Positions 47,701 through 59,581 of a stretch of 64,000 bases of DNA are shown piece after piece (the stretch's first letter is position 1; the number at the start of each line of letters is the position of its first letter). A program made the translations under genes and the position numbers. This DNA comes from Rotaria socialis (lineage: Eukaryota; Rotifera; Eurotatoria; Philodinida; Philodinidae): the NCBI GenBank assembly GCA_905331475.1, contig CAJNYU010003469.1:1-64000 (forward strand), written 5' to 3'. The notes under the pieces are model-generated. The model was not told where the DNA came from, did not search any database, and saw only the letters and a list, made by a program, of their open reading frames with translations.

Positions 47701-49251
47701 CATTGAGATCCTTTTTTGTTACTTCTCACTTCTTTATAAATTGACCGCAATCATTCAACGTGATTAAATAATTAGATCTTATAGAATTTTAATGAAATAA
47801 ACTTATTTCGCCCAGAATAATTTTGTTTAATTTCATGGTTTATTTTTAAAAAATGAACTCATGGAACATTGACATTTTTATAGAAGAGAATTGGAATGCG
47901 GCAATACGGACGCTAAAATATTTATTTTGATAGCAGTGTTTTATTTTTATCAATAAAAGAATTGCACTAAAGCATAAACACTACACAGGGATTTTCACAT
48001 GTGAAATAGTTCTTGGTATTTTATGAATCAACAATTAAATTAGTTCGGATGTGATTCATAGTATGAATATCTCATATGGATTTATATGCAGCAGTATACA
48101 ATCGTTGGTTTGTAGATGACTTGTTTTGAATCATTAAGCTTTGTTTCCTTTGATATATTTAATTTATATATATATTAAAACTCTTGATAATGTCGTTTAT
48201 TTGTGGCATAACTATTTTAGCTTTCGGCTACTAAATTTTGTGTAAGAAAAAACATTATTTCACTAACAAATATCATTCAAGAGTATTTTGTGAGTTATTC
48301 AATAACATCGTCTTGTAGGAATTATATTGCGAAGATTAAAATATCCCTCTAGAGAGAAACAATTAGTGTTCGCTAGAGTGTATAAATTCAACAGCTACTT
48401 TTCTGAGGTTTTTGCTTCATAACAATAAACTTGTTAACAACTTCATGCGAAGTACCAATTATTCCAAAATATTTCTTGTAAAGATAATAATTGAGCAAAT
48501 CAATAACAGAAATCATCGAAAAATAATATGGCTTAACTGCATCAGATCTTAGTTGACGCCTGTGCGAACCAAGCAAGAAAAATTCGAAGTCAATATAGTC
48601 TCAAAAATATTCATCGGGATCCGGGAATCCGCCCACATGAGATGCTTAATTCGAATATAACTGAGGCTTCAACCGCACAATAGTCCTTCGAAAATTAAAA
48701 AATTAGGGCAATCGATTAGCTTCAGCATTTCTTATTTGTCAAATGGGGTACATTATCTGCGTCCTAAAATAGAGGATTTAATTGAGGAAACCGATCAGAT
48801 ATATACTACCGTTAAAAATAAAAAAATCTGATTTATGCATAGAACAATGAACAAAAATATTTATTAATTCGAGATTCTGAAAAATGCTGTATATTTAGAA
48901 TCTTTCAACTATTTTTGGTTGAAGCGACAACGTCTTTTCGACTTTGATGAACTTTTTTTCCCGTTGATAATGATAGTTGGTTTGTCTCAGAAACTAGGAA
49001 ATTCTTCACTTGTTGTTACTTCTGATTCTGAATCATCAGAAATTTCAATTTCATGATCCATCTGCAATGTCATGCGAGAGTAGCTGCCTAATACGAGTTC
49101 GAATATAAACGAAATTTTCCAAAATGTTCATCAGCTCCGATCCACTCAAAGAAAAAGATTAACTTATTCTGCTATCCTTTCCTATTAGAGTAGGAAAATG
49201 GGAAAATGTTTTTTCTTGAGGGTAGGATGCGGGTGTGTGTCTTGCTTATAT

Positions 49252-49276
49252 ACCCCCACACACCCACACCCACACC
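49252..49276. repeat. CCCACA-rich tract, telomere-like
   Basis: The tract is made of CCCACA and CACACC units, with a GGGTGTGTGT word 12 bases upstream on the other strand (49231-49240). TGTGGG is the telomere unit reported for Adineta vaga. Only two to three units are present, so this is at most an interstitial remnant. Confidence 0.4.
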
Positions 49277-49442
49277 GACAATATATGACTGATTGAACGA
49301 TTTACGGAAACAAAACAGATAGCTACAGAAATAACAAAAATGAAAAAGTAGAGCTGTTATGTTTCATTCGGAATGATAAATGACGAGAAAAAACACGTAA
49401 ATTCCGAAAAAAATTGTACACATTTTAACGGGTTCACCATCG

Positions 49443-49513
49443 TTAACGCGTTTATACGCACTAAAAAATCGTAAAAATGACGTTTTTACGAAATTTTAAC
49501 GCATATTAACGCG
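49443..49513. repeat. Perfect hairpin flanked by TTAACGCG repeats
   Basis: TCGTAAAAA and TTTTTACGA form a perfect 9 bp stem with a 5-base loop (49469-49491). TTAACGCG occurs at 49443-49450 and 49506-49513, and TTAACGC at 49496-49502. The cluster is rich in CG dinucleotides against an AT-rich background. Confidence 0.7.
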
Positions 49514-49922
49514 TTTTTTTGAAGGTCATGTCTGCCTGGGCATGTATAGTTTGTATTTTTAACTATTTTTCTCACACAGTTGGGTACGACATCTACATTG
49601 AAAGGACTACACTGTTTTTAGTAAAAAGAATAGATTCATATAATATTTCTTCGTCCCATGGGACGACTCTCAAAAAATTTCCGTCCCATCCCACGCGGAG
49701 CTCTGTTCTCCACAAGTGTGGATACGATGTAGGGATGTATCAGGGGGTTTCAATTTGTGGCAAAGGATAACAGACGCAAAGACGAAAAGACGCGACGCAA
49801 GACAGCTTCTGTTTCATTGGTAGCTCATACTATCCAATTATTAGCTGACGATTAATCATCTGACATCTATTCATAGTCAAATCAAACAACATTTATTTTT
49901 TATTCATTTAAGATTCAACAAA

Positions 49923-51854
49923 ATGTCACCTCCAACAACGGCAATATCGGCAAAGTCGACTAGTGATGAACAAAATCCAAATGAAAATGGTTCATTAACA
50001 GATAAAAATCTTTCATCATCAGTGTCTCCGTTAAATAAAATTGAAAAAGTTGTTGTTCATCCACTTGTATTGCTCAGTGTTGTTGATCATTTCAATCGTA
50101 TGGGTAAAATAGGAAATTCGCAACGTGTTGTTGGAGTATTGCTTGGTTCACTGAAAAATAAAATTCTTGATGTTTCAAATAGTTTTGCATGTAAGAATTG
50201 TTTTTGCAGTCTTTTATATATGATTACTATTTTTCTTTTTTTTGCAGTACCATTTGATGAAGAAGAAAAAGAAAAAGATGTTTGGTTTCTTGATCATGAA
50301 TATTTGGAAAATATGCATACTATGTATAGAAAAGTTAATGGTAAAAGAAAAATATTTGAAAGTGTTTTTTCATTCATTAGAATTTGAAAAGTCTAGCTCG
50401 TGAACGTATTGTTGGATGGTATCATACAGGTCCAAAGTTACACCGAAATGATATATCAATCAATGAATTAATTCGAGAATATCAACCAGATTCAGTACTT
50501 GTTATCATTGATGCTAAACCCAAAGATTTAGGTTTACCAACTGAAGCATATATTGCAGTTGAAGAAATTCATGATGTAAGAAATCTTCCTTGTTTTCGAA
50601 CTTTACAAGTTAGTTTCTTTTTTTGTTTCAAAAGGATGGTAGCCCAGCATCAAAAACCTTTGAACATTTATCATCAGAAATTGGTGCCGAAGAAGCTGAA
50701 GAAGTTGGTGTTGAACATCTTCTACGGTACGATCATCTTAATAGTCTGTTTACCTTTAGTTTCCTCAGACTGTAAAAGTTAAGCTATTTCATAAATAGAT
50801 GACTTGATCTACCTCAAAAAGATTCTGAAATGAATCGATCAAGTTTATCCATTTTTATCAAGCACGTAAAATCTATGTTGTATTTTAAGATAGAAGCCAT
50901 TGAGATATCTCAAACATTTAACAGAATTTATTGTCTCTTTCTGTCTCTCTATGCATGAGTCAAAATAAGGAAATTGGTATGTGTAAGAGAGTTACAGCAT
51001 TTCGTCAAAGATAAATAAATAAATATTTCCTATAAGTATGCCAATATACGAAAGAAGACATTTCAGTTTAATTCAAATCCATTATGTCACTAGGAAAACT
51101 GTTCTTCTCAGTTATCTCTCTTTTTCAGCTGAAAAATAGTAATTAACCATAAGACATACTTCTCGATCACATTTTGGTATGAGTTTCACAAAATTAAATT
51201 TTCTTTTCCTGCCAATTTTCATCGCAAAATCTTTGTCACAATAAGTTCTTTCTAATAAAATAAAACAATTATCAACATCCAATTTATCATGTCACAACGT
51301 TCTTGTGTTCATAGCATTGAAAATAGTCCTGGAATCATATTTTACGATTGGATTTGTTAGAGAAATTCCCTATTGCTCAAGATAAAATCGCAAACTAATT
51401 CAATTCTTTTGTTTTTAGTGATATTCGTAATGCAACAGTCGGTACATTATCACAACGTATAACAAATCAATTAATGGGTCTTAAGGGTTTAACAAAAAGT
51501 TTATATGATGTTCGAGCATATCTTGACAAATTATTAGCAAATAAATTACCAATAAATCATCAAATATTGTCACATATTCAAGATATATTTAATTTATTAC
51601 CTGATGTGACACAACAAGATTTAATGAAATCAATTTATGTTAAAACAAATGATGAAATGTTACTTGTTTATCTATCATCATTAATTCGTTCAATAATAGC
51701 TTTACATAATTTAATTATGAATAAAATTCAGAATTCTGATGCTGAAAAAACAGATAATATACCAACAACTACAGCTGCAGTAGCAGCTGCTATTGATAAG
51801 AAAACAGAGAAAGGCGGTGGTGATAAGCCGACAACAAATGGGAATTCAAGTTGA
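49923..51854 (+). CDS. PSMD7: 26S proteasome regulatory subunit Rpn8 / PSMD7
   Basis: A lid subunit of the 19S proteasome cap; an MPN-domain protein that pairs with the deubiquitinase Rpn11 but has no catalytic metal site itself. Five exons (49923-50190, 50248-50340, 50397-50575, 50635-50726, 51419-51854) close in phase to 355 residues. A 40-residue Ser/Asn-rich N-terminal extension precedes [18 protein letters not shown]. Then follow [40 protein letters not shown] and [14 protein letters not shown]. The C-terminal helices include [20 protein letters not shown]. The usual Lys/Glu tail is replaced by a Thr/Ala/Gly-rich end. The last intron is long (692 nt). The JAMM His-x-His signature is absent, as expected for Rpn8. 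Confidence 0.95.
50727..51418 (+). other. Long last intron of PSMD7 (692 nt)
   Basis: A GT donor after CTACG and an acceptor TTTTTAG; about twelve times the usual intron size here. No nested gene was recognised. Confidence 0.75.
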
Positions 51855-52029
51855 AATAGAAAACATCTTTTTTATATTGTTCTTTTCTTTTATTTGAATA
51901 AACTCGAGCTCGAGAGAGTAAAAAAGAATGAGAATATATTCTGCAGATCGTTTTTACATAAAGAAAATCTAAAGGTAAAATTAAAAAACTTTTCCTTTAT
52001 ATATTTCTAGACATAAAAAACAGACAAAA

Positions 52030-54018
52030 ATGAAATTACGTGTTCTTTCATTGAATATTTGGGGTGTACATTTTATGGCGAAATTAATCGATAAACGTAT
52101 TCAAGCACTAATTAATCATTTGAATAGTCCTGAAGCCGACTATGATATTATTGGGTTACAAGAAGTAAGTTTGACACGTCGAAAATACTCTATACAAGTT
52201 TTTCTATTGATTAGGTATGGAGCAAAAGAGATTATATCTATATCCAAAATCAAATTAAATCTATTTATTCGCATAGTTACTATTTTTTAAGTGGCGTCAT
52301 TGGTTCAGGTTGTTGCATTTTTTCAAAATATCCCATTATAGGTGTTTATGAACATCGATATAGTTTAAATGGTGAGAAAATTTCTTATTGATACTTAGTA
52401 AGCGTACGATTAATAAGCTTATGAGTAGTTCAAAATTCTTCATGAGAAACGGTCCGATACAGCAAAAAAGAAAAACAGATTGTAATCGATGCAATATTTG
52501 CAGTAAATACTTAATTTTCCTCGTACCCCTCTTCATCTGCGAAATAAGAATTTCTGCATGAATGACAAAACAAAGCTTCCGTCAAAAGTAGAACCACTCA
52601 TGTATAGTAGAAGAATTTCCTTTTTTTTTGAACTAAAAGCCCATGACTCATAGCAGAAGCTAAACATGAATTGTAAGTGTAGAAAATTCAATTTTCAAAT
52701 ACATTTCATAATTATAATATCTGAAATCTATTGTACACCGAAACTTTTTGACTCACCAACTATTTACAGACTATAATAATTACTACTTCGATATTCAATA
52801 CGAACTGTTTTCCCAAGACGTAATTTCACCATAAAATAGTTGAGAGAGAGAGAGAGTATCACACTCTCAGCCACTTTCATTCCAAAGTAAATCAATCATT
52901 CGTAGATATCAATAAGAGAATTCAATCACCAACTGATATATGATGTAATACTTCTAGGGTTTCCACATAAAATCCAACATGGAGATTATTTTGCTGGTAA
53001 ATTAATTGGTCTATGTAAAATTTTAATAAATGGTCATGTAGTAAATGTATATAATACACATTTACATGCTAATTATCATCATGTTATACCGAAAGATATT
53101 TATTTGGGACATCGTGTATGTCAAGCATATGAATTAATTCAATTTATTGAAAGTACATCAGCAGCAGATACAACACATTTAACAATTCTTCTAGGTGATT
53201 TAAATTTAAGAACAGAAGATTTAGGTTTTCAACTTATTCGAGGTATTCTTCAATTGCATGATTCGTTTCTTGAACGAATTAATAAGGTTAAATAAGATAA
53301 ATCTATACATTCATTCAACATAATATTATTCTCTTCTTCTTTGGTAGGATATCTATGATCCAACTGTAGGCAATAACGGTTTAACATGTGATCTACTTGA
53401 TAATCCATATGTTACTCCATATCAATTACAAGGTGAAGGTGAACGCATCGATTATATACTTTATCGAGCACGAAATGGTTTGTAATGATTTATTTTTGTT
53501 TAAACTTATTCAAACACTTCAGTTTTGTGTTACGTATAGATAATGTAAAATGTCTTGAAGCTTATCCGACATTACATAAAGTTCCGAATGACTCAAATGG
53601 ACTTTACTATTCTGATCATTTAGCAGTCTATGCTTTATTTGAAATCGATGAAAAAGCACCAGAGAAAAAGGTGAAACATCTTGAAGATGTTGAAATAGTT
53701 GATGAAGAAACACGAGCATTACTTAGTTCAGCTTGTGTTATTGTTGAAGGAACAATTCAACGTCTCCAACGCGAACGAATATTTTTTGCTCTTGGCATAT
53801 TTATTCTTATTTTCATTTTATTTTCATTAAATGGCAATTCATTATCAAACAGTTATTTATATACAATATTTATAATTTTTAAGGATATTCTTTGTATCAT
53901 TGGTACAGCAATATGCATTTGGTTTATTTGCTTTGGTAAACCTGTCGAACGGAATGCTTTAAGTGCAGTGCAAAATGCAATGCGGTTACGATTAAGAGTA
54001 GCACAATTCTCATACTAG
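52030..54018 (+). CDS. Neutral sphingomyelinase (SMPD2-like, nSMase1)
   Basis: Mg-dependent phosphodiesterase of the DNase I/endonuclease-exonuclease-phosphatase fold that splits sphingomyelin to ceramide and phosphocholine at ER/nuclear membranes. Five exons (52030-52164, 52215-52371, 52958-53286, 53348-53477, 53540-54018) close in phase to 409 residues, near the family length. Active-site motifs: LSLNIWG (Asn 9), GLQEVW (metal Glu 45), GCCIFSKYPI, YNTHLHANY, LLGDLNLR (Asp 178, Asn 180), RIDYIL, and SDHLAV (Asp 276, His 277). Two hydrophobic C-terminal helices at about 335-352 and 360-382 fit the membrane anchor of nSMase1. The third exon follows a long intron (586 nt) without recognised content. 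The gene starts only 175 bases after the PSMD7 stop. Confidence 0.93.
52372..52957 (+). other. Long intron of the sphingomyelinase gene (586 nt)
   Basis: Donor GTGAGA after AAATG, acceptor CTTCTAG. Contains a short GAGAGAGAGAG run near 52843-52854. No coding segment was recognised. Confidence 0.7.
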
Positions 54019-55701
54019 TCTTTTCTTTTCATCATGTCATATATGTTATTTTAATCAATGAATGAAACATTTGTAAATAATCTACGCGGAACATTATAAT
54101 CAAATTATTTATTAATAAATTTTGCAATAGTTTTCGCTAAATTGATTTTGTATTTTTTTTTCTAGTTAACTTAAAATAGGTGAAATATATCGTCAAAGAA
54201 TCTATAAAAAAAGATGATGCATGATCAATCTATATAGGTATGATTGTTTTACAAAATAAAACGTTGCTTTAAATATCAAACATGAGTATTGACTCTCAAG
54301 AATGATTAATAATTTATTGGTTTGGTAGTGAGTAATGATTCGATCCGACTTTTTGTCAATATTTTTGTCTTAAAAACGCACACCTTTCAATTGCAAGCCA
54401 TATATTTCTCAATATTTTAATCGATTTTTATAATTTTCAACATATCGATGATAAACTAGTAGCACAAAACATGAATCACTAAATTATAGGTAATAATGTT
54501 TGATAACAAATTGCATCATTAAAGAGCTTGAAAAAAATACATGATAATAAAAATCGAATTGCTTTTTTTCGCCTTCCATTAACCACTTGAGAGATAGTAT
54601 CTCTTATCTATTTAAGTAATAAAGAGACCAACAATAAATTCAAAAGAGTAACAATTCGATTCTCAAAATATTAATCAACTGCATTGGGTTTTTAGGAAAA
54701 TCGAAACAATGTCAGATATTTTAAACCTTGATATTTTGTTTTAGGTTTCCTATCATTCTTTTAAATAAACTTAAAAAGAACAAAAAAATTGATTTTTACT
54801 TTTAAAAATAAAATAAAAAAGAAGAGCGCCAATGATTCAACTAAAATCACTACTATCAGATTAATTTATGTCAAAGTAACGCTTTCTTTTCATGCAGTTG
54901 TTGTTGTTTCTTCAGTGTCAATCATCGCCATACATGCCTGAGAATAAGTACTGGAGAGAGAAACGAAAATCGCAAGTAAAAAAATGCAATAAAGTCATAA
55001 TTCAATAGAAGTGTCTCGCTGTCGTCTGTTTTTACTATACAACCTTGTACAGAAAAATAACAGAAAAATGCCTGGAGCAAATTATCAATCAATCCCTGAG
55101 ACAAATAATAGTAAGAATCGTTAAGATTAAAATTAGAAGACACTGTTACATGAGCCAATGGCGGCGGAGCCACTGAGACCCATGAGGTTTGAGCATCACC
55201 TAGATTTCTCATGATGACGCCCAGCTTCACTTGTTTTTGTACTGATTATTGCTATTTTGTACTCTGGCATCAAAGTAGGAGCAAAGAAAAATATATTTTG
55301 GTATTTTCCAATGTTCTTTTTTATACTGATCACTTCTATTTTTACTGAAGTTCAATAAAAAACAAGACCTATTTTCTGCTAGATGCTTTCATAAAATTCC
55401 ACAGCAGAAAAAAAATATTATGAGCTTCGCCTAGCTTAATGACGCTCCGCCACCCCTGATATGAGCTGTTTCCGTAAATAAAATTTCTCTTCCATTTTTC
55501 TTGTCATAGAGGCCTCTTCTTGGTAGGCATCATATTTCTTGTTTATTCTGTAAGAACGAATAGAATATGATTCTTCTTTTTGTGGCTTTGTCAAACTATC
55601 AGAAAAATGGAAAGCTAAGGAGATATATAGGGAATAGATAATAATGTTCTAGTGCTTTTTTTTTCCCATAATCTACATTATTTTAATTTTTATTAATTAT
55701 T
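54019..55701. other. Intergenic region containing a MITE
   Basis: 3' flank of the sphingomyelinase gene (AATAAATT near 54114) and 5' flank of the ABC half transporter. The hAT-like element at 55148-55466 is listed separately. No gene was recognised; the minus frame at 54922-55230 overlaps the element. Confidence 0.55.
55148..55466. mobile_element. hAT-like MITE, 303 bp
   Basis: The element 55156-55458 has imperfect inverted ends. The left end reads CAATGGCGGCGGAGC; the right end, reverse-complemented, reads CAGGGGTGGCGGAGC. The flanks are ACATGAGC (55148-55155) and ATATGAGC (55459-55466), a target duplication matching at 7 of 8 bases. Ends starting CAGGGGTGG and an 8 bp duplication are typical of hAT elements. 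The interior is AT-rich and non-coding. Confidence 0.78.
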
Positions 55702-58266
55702 ATGGGTCGTTCAAAAAAACAAGAAAAAGGTATATTTAATATTTTCAAAGAAAAATCATCTTATTATTAATATTTAGATGTAAAAATTAAACGTAAACAA
55801 CGCCGTGTACTCAAACGTTTATTTCGATACAGTCGACCAGATTGGCTATTGATTACATTCGGAACAATTCTTCTATTAGGAGCAGCTTTATGCAAGTACT
55901 ATTCTAATTGATTTCTCAAAAATGATATTTTTATTTATTATTTTCAGCTGAAGTTTTTGTACCATTATATACAGGAAGACTTTTGTCAAGTGTCGCATTT
56001 AAAGACTCATGGGAACAATTTAAACATAATTTAATTATGTTCGTCATTGTGAATTTTTCTGGGTATTACAATATCAAATAAAAATAATTACACAAACTAA
56101 TTCTGTTATTTTCAGAGGATTTCTCGGTGGATTTCGTATTGGAATATTTGCTGTATGTGTATCACGCCTTAATATTCGTCTTCGAACAAAATTATTTCAA
56201 TCCTATTTACGACAAGAAATTGGATTTTTTGATACTAACGAAAGTGGCAAATTACTTTCACGTCTTAATCATGATACACAAATAATGAGTTCAACTGTAG
56301 CTAATAATATAGCTCAGTGTATTGGCGCATTTGTTAAATTTGGTAAGTTGAGAACAATAAAAAATAACAACTTGTCACTAACTACTTTCTATTCATAAGC
56401 AAGTAATAAGTAGTTTACTCTATGAATACTTGAACATTTGATCAAAGCTTTATTCTTTAATGAAATATTCATGATGTGGCTTTTTTTTGTTATATTTTTC
56501 TAGTTGGTACACTTATCATGATGATAAAATTGAGTTTTCATTTAACAATTGCTTGTCTTATCGGTGCACCACTTATATTAATTGTTACTAGAATAAGCGG
56601 CAATGCTCAAGGACGTATATCAGAAAAGGTTCAAGATCTATCAGCTGATGCATCCGAAATAGCCGAAGAAACTATTCAAACAATACGAACAGTTCGAAGC
56701 TTTGGAAATGAAGATGGCGAATTGAAACGATTTGCTGATATTCTTAAACAAGCTTACAAAGCATCATTGGTACAAGCTGCTTTATCGGCGGCACAAAAAT
56801 GGTTTGTTGAAGTGAGTATGATCAAGTTCCAATAGTTTGGTTTTTAATTAAAAGAAAAAGAAGAAACTGATCCATTCATTTGGACGATGGGATTAGGTTT
56901 TTACTTTTTTAGAAATATTTATTTAATCTTTGCTTTTATTTAATAGTTAGCTCAATTGGGTATGAGTGTTGTTATGCTTTCCTATGGTGCTTATCTTGTG
57001 CGTAACAATCGAATTGCTGGACCAGATTTATTAGCATTTGTGATATATCAATTAACACTTGGATCAATTTTAAGTGTAAGCTGATATACATTTTATTTTC
57101 AAATACTGAATTTATTTATATTGAAGGATATTTCTCAAATATATACAGCGCTCATGACAGCAGCTGGCGCTAGTCAATCAGTTTTTGATTATCTCGATCG
57201 TAAATCAACACAACAACCCAATGGGACACTTCAACCTGCTGAATTTCGAGGTGAAATTGAATTTAGCGACGTTTCACTTTTCTATCCAGCCAGACCAGAT
57301 GAAGTTGCTCTTCAAGTAAAATTTATTTTGTTCATTTCCACTTATTTCTTTCATTTTATAGAATGTAACATTTAAAATTGAACAAGGTCAAACGTGTGCT
57401 TTTGTCGGACCATCGGGTTCTGGTAAAATAAAACAATTATTGTTCGTAGTGAACTATCTTTCTATTCTTTTGTCATTAGGAAAATCCTCTTGTATCAATT
57501 TACTTGAACGTTTTTACGATCCAAGTAGTGGCACAATATTGATTGATGGTCGAGAAATTCATGATTATGATCATAAATATCTTCATAAAAAAATTGCTAT
57601 GGTGGGACAAGAACCTATTTTATTTAATAGAACAATTAAAGAAAATATTGCATATGCAATAGATGATGATGGTGATGATGATGACACTAGTATTCGAAAT
57701 GAAACAGTCATAATTCAAGCTGCTGAACAAGCCAATGCACATGGATTTGTTACTGACTTTGTTAATGGATATAATACGATATGTGGCCAACGCGGTGGTC
57801 ATTTATCAGGTTAAAATTTATTATGAAAATTTATATTTTGAAGATTAGATTGTTTTTTTTTGCCATTGAATAGGTGGTCAGAAACAAAGAATATCAATTG
57901 CTCGAGCTATTATTCGAAAACCAACAATACTTTTGCTAGACGAAGCAACATCAGCTTTAGATCCTGTGAATGAACGTTTGGTAAAATTATATTCGAAAAA
58001 GTTTTATTCATTATTTTGAATTATAATTCTTCTTTTTTTCTGAATAGATTCACGATGCCTTATTTTATAATAAAGAAAGACAAGAACAGAGAACTGTTCT
58101 TATATCAGCACATCGGCTAAGTACAATCGAACAATGTGATAAAATATTTGTGATACACAAAGGTCAGTTAGTCGAACAAGGCACACATGAAGAATTAATG
58201 AACAATGGGAATGGACTCTATCGAGAACTTGTTCGACGTCAAAAAATGGATATAGACTGTAATTGA
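55702..58266 (+). CDS. ABCB half transporter, TAP-like (ABCB9/TAP group)
   Basis: A peptide or small-molecule exporter half (TMD-NBD) working as a dimer in an internal membrane. Eleven exons close in phase to 608 residues. The first codes only nine residues; exon 2 ends at 55891 before a GC-AG intron (55892-55947, donor GCAAGT). TMD motifs: [38 protein letters not shown] and RTVRSFGNE, typical of the TAP/ABCB9 group. NBD: Walker A GPSGSGKSS (386-394), Q-loop MVGQEPILF, signature LSGGQKQR (about 499-506), Walker [14 protein letters not shown] (Glu 524), and [11 protein letters not shown]. An acidic insert DDDGDDDD precedes the helical part. Mitochondrial ABCB8/10 is the main alternative, but no presequence is evident. 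Confidence 0.9.
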
Positions 58267-59581
58267 TTTAATAAATAAGCTTTATTTTTTTATATTCAGG
58301 AGTTTTTGATATTGTGCAATAGAAAAAAAAAATACATGAAATTAGCCATATAAATAATTTTTTTCTGTTTTGGTAAAAATACTCAACGATTTTTCAGTAA
58401 AAGTGTCACTCATCAAAAACATCGCCTACATAACGACTAATGAAGAAGTGCATGTTATGAGTCAAGAACAGACAAAATATTCTTTTATTAAGTCAGCAAT
58501 ATGAGCTGCTGAAAAATTTCATGGACTGTAATAATCAAATTATAAAGTGCGCCTAATGTCATAACCATTCAAAAGTTCAACAGAATTCATTTTACACTCT
58601 TTGCTATATGATTGATGACAGTTATAATTTCAAATTCATCTGTTGAATAAACTTACTAATTAACTAGCTATAATAGTTTGAATGCATTACTACCAATAAA
58701 CAACATATAGGCAGGAATATGTTACAGAGGAGATATTTAGTTTGATATATAATTAAGTAGAATCTGATGACGATTCTAAGAATGCTCAATAGTTTTAAAT
58801 TAAAACGGCATTCAATAACTTCGAATTATTTCTCACCATTTCGAGATTCGAATTGATTGTTTTAACTGAAGATTCTAACAGCCTATCAGAGTCAGAAGAT
58901 TAATGGATAGGGAAAAACAAATTTCAAGTCTGACATTATTCGTCCAATACATCCGATAATACTTGATTCAATCATAATTCTTTAATACTATGGATTTATA
59001 TTATTCACATGATTGTCAGCTGAGCATACAATCGAATGCAACATAGTGAATTAGTTTTTATTTTTTCTAGTCAAACTCTTTGGATATGTTAAATCACCTT
59101 GTGCCATACTAACTAATTATTTGACATAATTAATCGACTAGTAGAAAATAAGACTTCGCTTTTTAACAATAGATTTCTTTTTTGATAAACAAGAATTTCA
59201 ACAATCAATGATTATTCAATCTTCGTGTAGTTCTCAGTGTTAATAAAACTACAACTTCTACTAATTCTCGAAAGTAAATAACGAAATTCATACCGTTCAA
59301 ATATTTGACTAAGAATATTTATTATATTTTCTGTTCATCATGACATCTTCATATCTAATTGTGCTTTATTTCACAACAATAAATAGCCAATAGCACAGAA
59401 TTTAAGCGACAAAGAAAAATACTCGTTCTTTTCTTTACTTCTCTTCATGCCGAGAAGTTTTCGTTATTGCACAACGTCCATGCAATATCACAGCAGCATA
59501 AAAAAAAGCATATAAATATCCTTGAAAATACAGGTATTATTATTAAGAAAAAACGTTTTACTCAAATATTTCCAATTAACA
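58267..59581. other. Intergenic region
   Basis: AATAAATAAGC at 58270 probably ends the ABC transcript. The rest is AT-rich without recognised genes; the last 150 bases are the PNKP promoter and 5' leader. Confidence 0.5.

Larger units (their letters stand above)
47482..49922. other. Intergenic region with several repeats
   Basis: No gene recognised; frames at 48388-48576 and 49519-49770 lack motifs. It holds an 18 bp direct repeat (47603, 47683), a CCCACA-rich tract (49252-49276), a hairpin with TTAACGCG repeats (49443-49513) and a GTCCCATGGGAC palindrome near 49660. The last 150 bases should be the PSMD7 promoter. Confidence 0.5.
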
